Both the position numbers and the translations under genes were made by a program. A stretch of DNA of 43,975 bases from Clostridia bacterium (lineage in GTDB: Bacteria > Bacillota > Clostridia > Oscillospirales > CAG-272), in contig JAFVQC010000071.1 in assembly GCA_017504995.1 (NCBI GenBank), positions 1 through 43,975 on the forward strand. Reading direction: 5' to 3'. How positions within the stretch are numbered: position 1 is the stretch's first letter; every line of letters begins with the position of its first letter. This document shows, piece by piece, positions 32,218 through 40,195 of this stretch. The notes beneath the pieces were generated by a model. The model saw nothing but the letters and a program-made list of their open reading frames with translations, was not told where the DNA came from and did no database searches.

Positions 32218-32772
32218 ATGAATGAAAAAGCAAGAAAAAACGCCAAGGACCTGGCAAGCACTTCCATATTCAACTTGTTGAAAATATGGGGAGGAGGATG
32301 GTTGGCTTTCGCGCTTGCAGCGATTCCATCGGTGCTGATCAGAGCCCTTCGCCAGTCCAACGTCAACACTTTGAAATTTGATTACATTCTATTATCGATT
32401 ATGGTGGGGCTCGTTACGCTTGTCATCCTGTTTCTTTGGTCATTCAGGGAGGGCTACAAGGACGGACATATCCCTCACTCCACCTCTTTTACTGTTTTAA
32501 GCGCGCTTCTGCCCGCAGTCTTGCACCTGCTGATTTGTGTCATATCAAACGGATCCGCTTATATTTCCACGATCCCGCTTTTCCTTGGCACTGTATTGGC
32601 GGGAATGGATGCAGACGCGATTACGGTGTTTCATATTTTTCTGGTCTCTCTCCTGTTTGATTCCGCTTATGGACTTGCCCTGTGGTTCGGCTCGGTCCGC
32701 GGCAGAAAAAAGAGAGCGAAAGATAAACAAAAGCTTTACGAAAGCGACACTTCACGGGAGGTATCATCATGA
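32218..32772 (+). CDS. Unrecognised four-TM membrane protein
   Basis: A 184-residue protein with four likely membrane segments (about 22-42, 56-75, 90-111 and 118-158) and a basic cytosolic tail (RGRKKRAKDKQKL). It could be a small permease or a microdomain partner; I do not recognise the family. AGGAGG lies before the ATG. Its stop overlaps the next start (ATGA), so the two are coupled. Confidence 0.7.
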   Translation: MNEKARKNAKDLASTSIFNLLKIWGGGWLAFALAAIPSVLIRALRQSNVNTLKFDYILLSIMVGLVTLVILFLWSFREGYKDGHIPHSTSFTVLSALLPAVLHLLICVISNGSAYISTIPLFLGTVLAGMDADAITVFHIFLVSLLFDSAYGLALWFGSVRGRKKRAKDKQKLYESDTSREVSS

Positions 32773-33341
32773 AGAAAGAGCTGTTCAGAAGTTTAGTAAA
32801 ATGGTTTGGAATCCTTCTGGCGGTTCACCTTGTTGCCATGATCCTGTTTTGGCTGACCGTTTCCTCAACGGCAAAGGAATTGGCGGATCACAGCGAAACC
32901 GTCGCCGAGGCGCATCGGATCGTCTGGGGCTTCGACCTCGTCCTTTGGACCTGCTTCTCCATCGGCGCGACGGTCTTTGAGTCCACCTTTGCGGAATACC
33001 GAACCGAGCTAAAACAGCTCGTCCGCGAGAAGGAATCGGGTGTGTTCTCCCATTTCTTCCGCACCCACGGGAAAGAATGTATCGGACGGATCGCGATGAT
33101 CGGGCTTATCCAGCTTCCCTTTCTCATCTTTTTCGCCTGCTTCGATTTTTCCCTCGTAATCATTACGGGCTTTGAGGAATTTTACATTCTAGACGCGGGT
33201 GCGTACGCCGTAACCCAGATTCCCATTCTCGGGTGGCTTCTGAATCTTCTGCTCTTCGGCGGAATTTGGTTTACCGTATACTTTATCGGATACCTTTTCA
33301 ATTATAAAAGAATCAAAAAGGAGCTTTCCGATTTACATTAA
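32769..33341 (+). CDS. Unrecognised four-TM membrane protein
   Basis: A 190-residue membrane protein with segments near 10-30, 52-70, 112-135 and 150-175. The loop between TM2 and TM3 is long and charged (EYRTELKQLVREKESGVFSH). The C-terminal YNYKRIKKELSDLH is basic. It overlaps the preceding gene by 4 bases and precedes the NfeD gene by 42. Family not recognised. Confidence 0.7.
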   Translation: MKKELFRSLVKWFGILLAVHLVAMILFWLTVSSTAKELADHSETVAEAHRIVWGFDLVLWTCFSIGATVFESTFAEYRTELKQLVREKESGVFSHFFRTHGKECIGRIAMIGLIQLPFLIFFACFDFSLVIITGFEEFYILDAGAYAVTQIPILGWLLNLLLFGGIWFTVYFIGYLFNYKRIKKELSDLH

Positions 33342-33383
33342 CCTCAAAACAATCTGCATATCATTTGCTTGAAAGGAGATATC

Positions 33384-34040
33384 ATGTTTTTAATTGATTG
33401 GTGGAATTCCCTTAGCACCGCGGCGCAGATCTTTGCCTGCATGGCGATTCCCGCGACTCTGATTCTCTTGATCCAAACCATACTGCTCTTCCTCGGCATC
33501 GGAGGCGACGAGGACGGAATCGGCGAGGGAATGGACGACATCGGGGACGGAGCCCCCGACGATCTGCCCGACGGCGGCGACGGCGTATTCGGAGAAAACG
33601 AAATTGTCGAAGCGCAGGACGGCTTTGGATGGGAAGGACTTCGCATCTTTACCTTCCGCGGCATCATCGCCTTCTTCGTGGTCTTCGGCTGGGTCGGCAT
33701 CGTCATGGACGGCGCGGGCGCGCCCCTTTGGGTAACCGTTCTCGTGTCCGCGATTTGCGGCTTTGCTATGATGCTTCTGCTTGCTATTCTGCTTCGCGCC
33801 ATCATGCGGCTTCGCAGCGACGGAAACGCTGACAACCGCAACGCGATCGGCAGCGCGGGCAAGGTTTATCTAACCATTCCCCCCGCGAGAAGCGGCGAGG
33901 GTAAGGTTTACGTCATGTTGCAAGGTGCTTACGTAGAGCGAAACGCCGTCACCGACGACGAGGAAGCCATTCCTACGGGGGCGGAAATCGTAGTCGTTGG
34001 CGTCAGCGGTCAGACCGACCTTGTGGTCAGAAGAAAGTAA
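33384..34040 (+). CDS. NfeD-like membrane protein
   Basis: A 218-residue protein from ATG 33384 (AAAGGAG upstream; the earlier in-frame TTG would contain this box). TM segments lie at about 14-38, 92-110 and 115-140. Between the first two lies an acidic Gly/Asp-rich stretch (41-70). The C-terminal 60 residues (GSAGKVYLTI... GAEIVVVGV) form the OB-like NfeD domain. NfeD/YuaF proteins pair with flotillins; the flotillin gene follows 34 bases later. Confidence 0.85.
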   Translation: MFLIDWWNSLSTAAQIFACMAIPATLILLIQTILLFLGIGGDEDGIGEGMDDIGDGAPDDLPDGGDGVFGENEIVEAQDGFGWEGLRIFTFRGIIAFFVVFGWVGIVMDGAGAPLWVTVLVSAICGFAMMLLLAILLRAIMRLRSDGNADNRNAIGSAGKVYLTIPPARSGEGKVYVMLQGAYVERNAVTDDEEAIPTGAEIVVVGVSGQTDLVVRRK

Positions 34041-34074
34041 AAACAATTTTATATATACAATAAGGAGGAATACT

Positions 34075-35469
34075 ATGCAACCCCAAATCATCATTTTAAT
34101 TTGCGCCATCGTTCTGATCCTGGTATCCTTTATCGCGTGGCTCTGCTCCCGATACAAGAAATGCCCTTCCGATAAGATCATGGTCGTCTACGGTTCGATC
34201 GGCAAAAACAAGGACGGCACCAACCGTTCCGCCAAGTGTATCCACGGCGGCGCGGAATTCGTCGTTCCGATCTTCCAGTCCTACTCCTATCTGGACTTGA
34301 CTCCCATCTCCATTCAGGTGGATTTGAAGAATGCCCTGTCCCGTCAGAACATCCGAATTGACGTTCCTTCCCGTTTTACCGTCGGTATCTCCACCGAGCC
34401 AGGTGTGATGCAGAACGCGGCAGAGCGTCTGCTTGGCTTACAGCTCTCCGAAATTCAAGAGCTTTCCAAGGATATCATCTTCGGTCAGCTCCGTCTGATC
34501 ATCGCGACCATGGATATCGAGGAGATCAACACCGACCGTGACAAATTCCTCGCGGCGGTCAGCAGCAACGTGGAAACCGAGCTGAAAAAGATCGGTCTGC
34601 GTCTGATCAACGTGAACGTCACCGATATCAGCGATGAATCGGGCTACATTGCCGCCCTCGGTAAGGAAGCGGCAGCAAAGGCGATCAACGACGCGAAGAA
34701 GAGCGTCGCCGAGCAGGACCGCGAGGGTTCGATCGGTGAAGCCAACGCAAAGATGGAACAGAGAATCAAGGTCTCCGAGGCAGAATCCGTGGCAATTCAG
34801 GGCGAAAACGAAGCCAAGATGAAGATCGCCATGTCCGAGGCCGCGCTGAAGGAAAAAGAGGCGGAGGCATTGAAGATCGCCACCACGGCAGAAAAGATCC
34901 AAGCCGCAAAGGCACTGGAGGAATCCTACGCCGCCGAGCAGGCTGCAGAGCAAGCAAGACGCGCCAAGGAGCAAGCAACCTTGGAGGCTGACGTGATCGT
35001 TCGCGCCGAGGCGAAGAAAAAGGAAATGGAGCTGGAAGCCGAGGCAATCGCCGAGCAAATGCGCCGCAAGGCAAAGGGTGAAGCCGATGCGATCTTCGCG
35101 AAGATGGAAGCAGAGGCACGCGGTATGGAAGAGATCCTGAAGAAGCAGGCGGCGGGCTTTGCCGAGATCGTGCAAGCCGCAGGCGGAGACGCCGAAGCCG
35201 CACTGAAGCTCCTCATTGCCGACAAGCTGGAGGATCTGATGCGCGTACAGGTAGACGCCGTGAAGAACATCAAGATCGACAAGGTCACCGTTTGGGACGG
35301 CGGTCAGAGCGCGGACGGCAAGACCTCGACGGCAAACTTTATTTCGGGTATGATGAAGTCCGTTCCCCCTCTGGACGAGGTGTTCGCCATGGCGGGTATG
35401 CAACTCCCTTCTCTCCTTGGTAAAAAAGCAGAAAACGGAGAAACCGCCGAGGAAGCAAAAGCGGAATAA
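34075..35469 (+). CDS. Flotillin-family (SPFH) protein
   Basis: A 464-residue bacterial flotillin. It has an N-terminal membrane anchor (4-24), an SPFH domain (about 30-200, with FVVPIFQSY and TVGISTEPGVM), then a long Ala/Glu/Lys coiled coil (about 200-385) with repeated EAE units, and a C-terminal tail (GMQLPSLLGKK). Flotillins scaffold membrane microdomains and support secretion and signalling proteins. ATG 34075 has AAGGAGG upstream; the upstream in-frame extension overlaps the NfeD gene. It is functionally paired with that gene. Confidence 0.93.
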   Translation: MQPQIIILICAIVLILVSFIAWLCSRYKKCPSDKIMVVYGSIGKNKDGTNRSAKCIHGGAEFVVPIFQSYSYLDLTPISIQVDLKNALSRQNIRIDVPSRFTVGISTEPGVMQNAAERLLGLQLSEIQELSKDIIFGQLRLIIATMDIEEINTDRDKFLAAVSSNVETELKKIGLRLINVNVTDISDESGYIAALGKEAAAKAINDAKKSVAEQDREGSIGEANAKMEQRIKVSEAESVAIQGENEAKMKIAMSEAALKEKEAEALKIATTAEKIQAAKALEESYAAEQAAEQARRAKEQATLEADVIVRAEAKKKEMELEAEAIAEQMRRKAKGEADAIFAKMEAEARGMEEILKKQAAGFAEIVQAAGGDAEAALKLLIADKLEDLMRVQVDAVKNIKIDKVTVWDGGQSADGKTSTANFISGMMKSVPPLDEVFAMAGMQLPSLLGKKAENGETAEEAKAE

Positions 35470-35500
35470 TCGTAAACAGTAAACGGAAAGGATGGCAGGT

Positions 35501-36283
35501 ATGCGCGCAGATAAATCAAAACAGATCGCTCAGGATCTGGATTTACAATCAAAAGGCAAAAAAACTTCTCTGCCATCCTACCGTTTTTATGGCAATAGAA
35601 AAAAAAGAAGTGCCTTTTGGGAAAAGATACAAGGCGGAATGCTCAAGCTAATCGTGCTTTGGTTTCTGTTCTGGTTTTTAAGCATCGGGCTTTTGGCGGC
35701 ACTGACCTTTCTGCTATACGGTTCGTTGATGATCGTCACGATCATTTACATCATCTTAGGCATCATTCTGACGATGGTTCTGACCCGAACCCTGCGCAAA
35801 CGGAGAAAATTTTTGCGAAAGCTCAAAAAGCTTTGCAAAGCCAACCGCTACCGCTTGCAGTTCAAACGGAAATTCCTACAGTCCTTCCGTTGGACGGGCA
35901 AAGACACCGATTTCGTGCTGGATACGGGAAAACACGTGTACGACGTCAGCTTCCTGACGATCAAAAAATATCGCTCCACGCTTTACTTTGAGAGCAAGGA
36001 CGAGATCAAGCAGGTCATCAAACCCTTGAACAACAAGTTTACGATCATCTTCGAGCCCCCCGTTCGCGAGAAACGATTTCCCACCCAATTTTCCCCCGTC
36101 TACGCCTTGGATAGCAAGATCAAGCACAAGGTGGTTCTGCTCAACCCCGTCTGTCAGGAAATGTACTGCAAGGATCGGGACGGCAACATGGCGGCAACGG
36201 GAAGTGGCGCCGAGGTTTTCGGCTACACCGTGTATACGGGAACGGGATTTCTGGAAACCGTCAAGCGGAACGAAGGGTACTGA
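35501..36283 (+). CDS. Unrecognised two-TM protein with large cytosolic domain
   Basis: From ATG 35501 (AAAGGA at 8-base spacing; the ATG 9 bases upstream touches the box) the protein has 260 residues. Two membrane segments lie at 48-72 and 75-97 and are flanked by very basic stretches (RTLRKRRKFLRKLKKLCKAN). The C-terminal 160 residues form a soluble mixed domain with a conserved-looking TKHVYDVSFLTIKKYRSTLYF-type region (seen here in parts). It follows the flotillin by 31 bases and is the last gene before the terminator. Family not recognised. Confidence 0.75.
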   Translation: MRADKSKQIAQDLDLQSKGKKTSLPSYRFYGNRKKRSAFWEKIQGGMLKLIVLWFLFWFLSIGLLAALTFLLYGSLMIVTIIYIILGIILTMVLTRTLRKRRKFLRKLKKLCKANRYRLQFKRKFLQSFRWTGKDTDFVLDTGKHVYDVSFLTIKKYRSTLYFESKDEIKQVIKPLNNKFTIIFEPPVREKRFPTQFSPVYALDSKIKHKVVLLNPVCQEMYCKDRDGNMAATGSGAEVFGYTVYTGTGFLETVKRNEGY

Positions 36284-36337
36284 TCCGTACCGCCGAACAG
36301 CGCATCCCCATACTTTTCTTGAAAAAATTCCATACAA

Positions 36338-36380
36338 AAATCGCTTTCACTATCATTTTGATAGTGAAAGCGATTTTTTG
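36338..36380. terminator. Bidirectional terminator after the flotillin operon
   Basis: A 16-bp stem (ATCGCTTTCACTATC/GATAGTGAAAGCGAT) with a 5-base loop, followed by TTTTTT on the plus strand and a T-run on the minus strand. It also serves the convergent lactonase-side operon. Confidence 0.9.
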
Positions 36381-36493
36381 TTATCCGTATTGCTTGCTTC
36401 CCTTGTATTCGTCACCCAGTTCATTCTTGTTTTTGTTCGTTTGAGCAAGCAACCATTCAAAAACATGAGGATCGAAATACGTATCACTCCAAG
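36381..36493 (-). pseudogene. Fragment of an esterase-like C-terminus
   Basis: The minus-strand frame just downstream of the UlaG-like gene reads IAWSDTYFDPHVFEWLLAQ and ends KGSKQYG. The pattern HxxW-x-x-x-Y-x-[DN]-P-x-x-[YF]-x-W-[LF]-L is typical of the last helix of clostridial esterases of the alpha/beta-hydrolase type. No upstream part of such a gene is present, and the fragment overlaps the neighbour's 3' end. It looks like a deletion remnant. Confidence 0.45.
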
Positions 36494-37155
36494 CGATAGG
36501 ACTGATCAAATTCCATAATGAAACCGCCCTTGATATGGTCCGCAAACAGATGGGGATCCTCCGAATTCGAAGCAAACATATCGTAGTGATTCGGCACGTT
36601 GATCGGCGCGCCGATCTCCTTCGCCACCGTCAACGCCTCGGTCACGTTCATATTGCCAAGTCTGCCGTTGATACAAAGAAAAACAAAGTCGGGACAAAAA
36701 CGTTTGATTTCAAAAAGCTTTTCATTGTAAAGTGTATCTCCGCTGAAATACAAGGTCTTCCCCTCTATCCTTACGATCAATCCAAACGCCTCTACGGTAT
36801 GGTCCGCAAAAACCGCCGTAATCTCAAAGTCTCCCACCTTTACGGTCTCGCCTTCACAGAGCGCGATCACGTTTTCTTTTCCAAGGCTTTTAAGCTTTTC
36901 TTTTCCGCCGTTTGTGGTGATAAAAAACTGCTTGGAATCGATCTCCGTTACCGTATCGGGATCCAGATGATCCAGATGGTCGTGGGTACAGATCACCGCA
37001 TCGCAGGAAATATCGCTCGGCTTGATCGGAATCGGCAACAGCCGCGGTCTCCCCGCTACACGGTTCACGCTATCGGAAAGATACGGGTCGATGAGGATGC
37101 AAGTCGTCTCGCTTTCCAAAAGATAACCGCTTTGTCCTAAAAATCGAATCTTCAT
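36484..37155 (-). CDS. Metallo-beta-lactamase-fold hydrolase, UlaG-like
   Basis: A 223-residue enzyme from ATG 37153-37155. THDHLDHLD (57-65) gives the H-x-H-x-D-H metal site, and FADHTVEAFG plus YFSGDTLYN complete it. The length and order fit the UlaG/UPF0173 group. UlaG opens the lactone ring of L-ascorbate 6-phosphate; in this sugar-acid locus a lactonase role is attractive but unproven. Its start overlaps the SDR stop by ATGA, so it is coupled to it. Confidence 0.85.
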   Translation of the reverse strand: MKIRFLGQSGYLLESETTCILIDPYLSDSVNRVAGRPRLLPIPIKPSDISCDAVICTHDHLDHLDPDTVTEIDSKQFFITTNGGKEKLKSLGKENVIALCEGETVKVGDFEITAVFADHTVEAFGLIVRIEGKTLYFSGDTLYNEKLFEIKRFCPDFVFLCINGRLGNMNVTEALTVAKEIGAPINVPNHYDMFASNSEDPHLFADHIKGGFIMEFDQSYRLE

Positions 37156-37880
37156 TGTACGCTCTTGCCTCCGTCCACGTAAATGCTCTGTCCCGTAATA
37201 TATCTTCCCTCCTCGGAGCAAAGCAAGGACACGATACCCGAGCAGTCCTTCGGCTCTCCGTAAAAGCCAACGGGAATACTGTCGGTTACCTTTTTTGCAT
37301 ATTCGGGGTCAGAAAGCGCCGCCACGTTGCGATCGGTGTAGATCACGCCCGGGGCTACATTATTGACCGTGATCCCTTCCTTGGCAAGCTGCAAGGAAAG
37401 CGACTGCATCATATTGGTCTGAGCAGCCTTCGATGCGGAATACACAAGCATATCGGGGTGCGGCTTTGCCTCTTGTACCGATCCGATGGTAACGATTCTG
37501 CCCCAGCCGTTCTCCTTCATATGCGAAACGACTGCTTGTATCAATACCATAGAAGAAACGAAATTGCAGTTGAGCTGATCGTAACACGCATCGGTCGTGA
37601 TCTCTTGCCAAGGGGTACGGTATTGCACCGATGCGTTTAAAACAAGAACGTCTACGTCCGTTAGTTTCTTAGCAAGTTTTTTCGTAGCCTCAAGATTACA
37701 CAGATCCGCGGTGATGATCTCTGCGGTTCCGCCGTTTTTCTCGATCTCGTCCTTCAGGGCTTTAATATGATTACTTTCGGTAACGCCGTGGAGAATTACC
37801 TTGAATCCGTCAGATGCTAACCGAAGAGCAATCGCCTTGCCTATCCCTCTTGACGAGCCTGTAACAAATGCTGTTTTCAT
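37152..37880 (-). CDS. Short-chain dehydrogenase in sugar-acid operon
   Basis: A 242-residue SDR with TGSSRGIG (7-14), NASV, S134, Y147 and K151 (YSASK). It likely oxidises or reduces a sugar, sugar acid or lactone given its neighbours. GAGG lies 6 bases before the ATG. It is 11 bases after the RraA gene and overlaps the lactonase gene. A polyol or aldonate dehydrogenase is the best functional guess. Confidence 0.85.
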   Translation of the reverse strand: MKTAFVTGSSRGIGKAIALRLASDGFKVILHGVTESNHIKALKDEIEKNGGTAEIITADLCNLEATKKLAKKLTDVDVLVLNASVQYRTPWQEITTDACYDQLNCNFVSSMVLIQAVVSHMKENGWGRIVTIGSVQEAKPHPDMLVYSASKAAQTNMMQSLSLQLAKEGITVNNVAPGVIYTDRNVAALSDPEYAKKVTDSIPVGFYGEPKDCSGIVSLLCSEEGRYITGQSIYVDGGKSVQ

Positions 37881-37891
37881 CGTTTACCTCA

Positions 37892-38806
37892 TCAAAGCGC
37901 CGTCTGGGTGTCGTCAGGATCGCCGTTGCGGGCAAGATCGTACTCCTTCGACCAATCCAGATCGCGGTACTCCTCGCCGCGGGGATCGTTCTTGATCCAA
38001 TCCAACAGCATATCCAACATTTCCTCAGACCAGGTATTTCTATCGATCTGCGCCGTGGTAAACTTACCCTGACAGATCATCTCAAAACCGAAATCGTCCT
38101 TTACGTGGGTCTTTGCCGCGCCTTCCACCACGTCGGGAACAAGGTGGCTGGGAATAAACAGCACGCCGCCTCCCGCGCCAAATACCACGTCGCCGGGCAA
38201 GCAGACCGCCCCACCGAAATTCGTGATGTCGTTCCAATCCTTCATGACGAACTCACGAATGGGAGTAGGATCGATTCCTCTGTAATATACCTGAACGTCG
38301 GGCACCTTTTTCATCTGCTCCACGTCGCGAATACCGCCCCAAACCACGGCGCCGCCCGTTTTGGTACGGTTATGTAACGCGGTGGTCAGATTGCCGCCAA
38401 GGAACGTGCCCTTGTAGATCTTGTCGTACATATCACAAACGACAACGTCGCGCTCCACCAAGGAGTCGATCACCCATTGGTTATAGTTGCCCTTCAATCC
38501 GTCCTCCGCGCCGCGGTTGAACTGAACCTCGTGCAGATCGGGACGGGTAGGAGCGTAGGTACAGGTCACGGCTCGACCGACCAGCTTTCTGCCGTCGTCG
38601 TGAAGAGTCTGCATGGGAGCGAGTCCGCCGCCCACGAATTGATGCTCATAGCCGAGGACGAAGATGGGTTTCCAAACCTCCTCCAGCGTCATGCCGTAAA
38701 GGGCGTCCAGATATTTGTCCGCAACCTTCGGGCGTCCGTCGGGAAAACGCTCCCCCTTCCATAGGGGAGTCAGTGCAATAATTTTTTCTCTATCGTTGAA
38801 ATTCAT
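37892..38806 (-). CDS. RraA-family protein (aldolase/decarboxylase-like)
   Basis: A 304-residue protein of the RraA/HMG aldolase family. VVWGGIRDVEQM matches the GGxRD substrate-binding segment, and LPGDVVFGAGGGVLFIP the second conserved block. Flanking N- and C-terminal extensions make it longer than the 160-240 residues of typical members. Members act on oxaloacetate or 4-hydroxy-4-methyl-2-oxoglutarate, or on sugar-derived 2-oxo acids when in catabolic operons. It lies 6 bases after the enolase-type gene, so an aldol or decarboxylation step after dehydration is plausible. Confidence 0.85.
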   Translation of the reverse strand: MNFNDREKIIALTPLWKGERFPDGRPKVADKYLDALYGMTLEEVWKPIFVLGYEHQFVGGGLAPMQTLHDDGRKLVGRAVTCTYAPTRPDLHEVQFNRGAEDGLKGNYNQWVIDSLVERDVVVCDMYDKIYKGTFLGGNLTTALHNRTKTGGAVVWGGIRDVEQMKKVPDVQVYYRGIDPTPIREFVMKDWNDITNFGGAVCLPGDVVFGAGGGVLFIPSHLVPDVVEGAAKTHVKDDFGFEMICQGKFTTAQIDRNTWSEEMLDMLLDWIKNDPRGEEYRDLDWSKEYDLARNGDPDDTQTAL

Positions 38807-38812
38807 GACTCA

Positions 38813-40150
38813 TTAGCTCCATATTCTGTCATTTGAAAATTCTTTGTTCCACTCGTCCGTGGACTCAAAATATCCGGGAATATTCGGATTGATGTGCTCG
38901 CGAAGCACTTCTTCGTTCAGGTCGTCGAAGCCGAGTCCGGGCTTTTCGGGCACTTGAATAAATCCGTTCTTGAAGATGGGATTGTCGATACCCGTCACCA
39001 TATCTGCCCACCACGGAACGTCTACCGAGTGGAACTCAAGGGCGAGCACGTTGTGCATTGCCGCCGCGGTATGTACCGCCGCGAGACAAGCCACGGGGCT
39101 TTCTGCCATATGTATCGCAGTTGCTACGCCATACTCGTCCGCAATATCGCCGATCTTTTTCAGCTCCAGCGCGCCGCCGCAGGTCAGGATGTCGGGGTGA
39201 ATAACCGATACGCCCCCCGCCTTAATGAGGGTCTCAAAGCCTTCCTTCAGATAGATATCCTCACCCGTACAAACGGGGACTGTCGTGCTGTTCTTCAGAC
39301 GTACGTACTGATCCGTATACATCCACGGAACCATATCCTCGACCCAAGCAAGGTTGTACGGCTCCATTCTTCTTGCAAAGCGGATACAATCCTCCACGCA
39401 AATGTGACCGAAATGGTCGATCGCAAGGGGAACCTCGTAGCCGATGACCTCACGAACCTCCTTCACGTAATTCTCAAGGAAATCAAGTCCCTTTTCGGTC
39501 AGATGGATTCCCGTGTGGGGATGCGCCGTCGTCACGATGGAATAGCTCTTTTGATGTCTTACCATATCCGCAGTCACGCTTCCGCCCTGTACGTTCAGAA
39601 TGTGAGAAGCGTACTTTTTCATGTCGTCAATAAAGCCAATGGGCGCGTTGAGCGTACCCGGCTCGTCAAGCAAGAGACCGATACCGAGGTCCATCTTCAG
39701 GAAGGTAAAGCCCATATCCATTCGCTTTTTGAGAGCAAGTCCCATATCGTGTCCCGTATGCTTTCCGTCAACGTCGGTGTCGCAATACACGCGGATCTCG
39801 TCACGGAACTTGCCGCCGAGAAGCTGGTAAAGCGGAACGCCGTAGGCTTTTCCGACGATGTCCCAAAGAGCGATTTCGATTCCCGAAACACCGCCGCCCT
39901 GACGGGAAGGACCGCCAAACTGCTTGATCTTGCGGAAGATCTTATCCACGTTACAGGGGTTTTCGCCGAGAATACGGCTCTTGAGCATCAGCGCGTAGGT
40001 TTTCGAGGAAGCATCGCGAACCTCGCCGTAGCCGCTGATTCCTTGGTTTGTGTCGATTCTGAGAATCGTACAACGCTTGGGCGCGCCGTCAATATCAACG
40101 AAGCGCATATCTGTGATCCTAAGATCCGAGGGTGCAGAACAATAATTCAT
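38813..40150 (-). CDS. Enolase-superfamily sugar-acid dehydratase
   Basis: A mandelate racemase-type enzyme of 445 residues from ATG 40148-40150 (GGAG 7 bases upstream; a TTG two codons earlier is rejected). Metal ligands appear as D245 (AIDHFG), E271 (WVED) and E297 (TGED). The base lysine K152 is in FLKMD and a second base H347 is in AIHMAESP. This H-plus-Lys set is common in aldonate and hexuronate dehydratases. The product would be a 2-keto-3-deoxy acid. It follows the GH10 gene by 45 bases. Confidence 0.88.
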   Translation of the reverse strand: MNYCSAPSDLRITDMRFVDIDGAPKRCTILRIDTNQGISGYGEVRDASSKTYALMLKSRILGENPCNVDKIFRKIKQFGGPSRQGGGVSGIEIALWDIVGKAYGVPLYQLLGGKFRDEIRVYCDTDVDGKHTGHDMGLALKKRMDMGFTFLKMDLGIGLLLDEPGTLNAPIGFIDDMKKYASHILNVQGGSVTADMVRHQKSYSIVTTAHPHTGIHLTEKGLDFLENYVKEVREVIGYEVPLAIDHFGHICVEDCIRFARRMEPYNLAWVEDMVPWMYTDQYVRLKNSTTVPVCTGEDIYLKEGFETLIKAGGVSVIHPDILTCGGALELKKIGDIADEYGVATAIHMAESPVACLAAVHTAAAMHNVLALEFHSVDVPWWADMVTGIDNPIFKNGFIQVPEKPGLGFDDLNEEVLREHINPNIPGYFESTDEWNKEFSNDRIWS

Positions 40151-40195
40151 ATCCAATCTCCATTTTTTTAATTTTATATTTTTATATGGTTAATT

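Noticed and set aside
36204-36518. 104-codon plus-strand frame after the flotillin operon
   Set aside because: It crosses the terminator and shows no family features.
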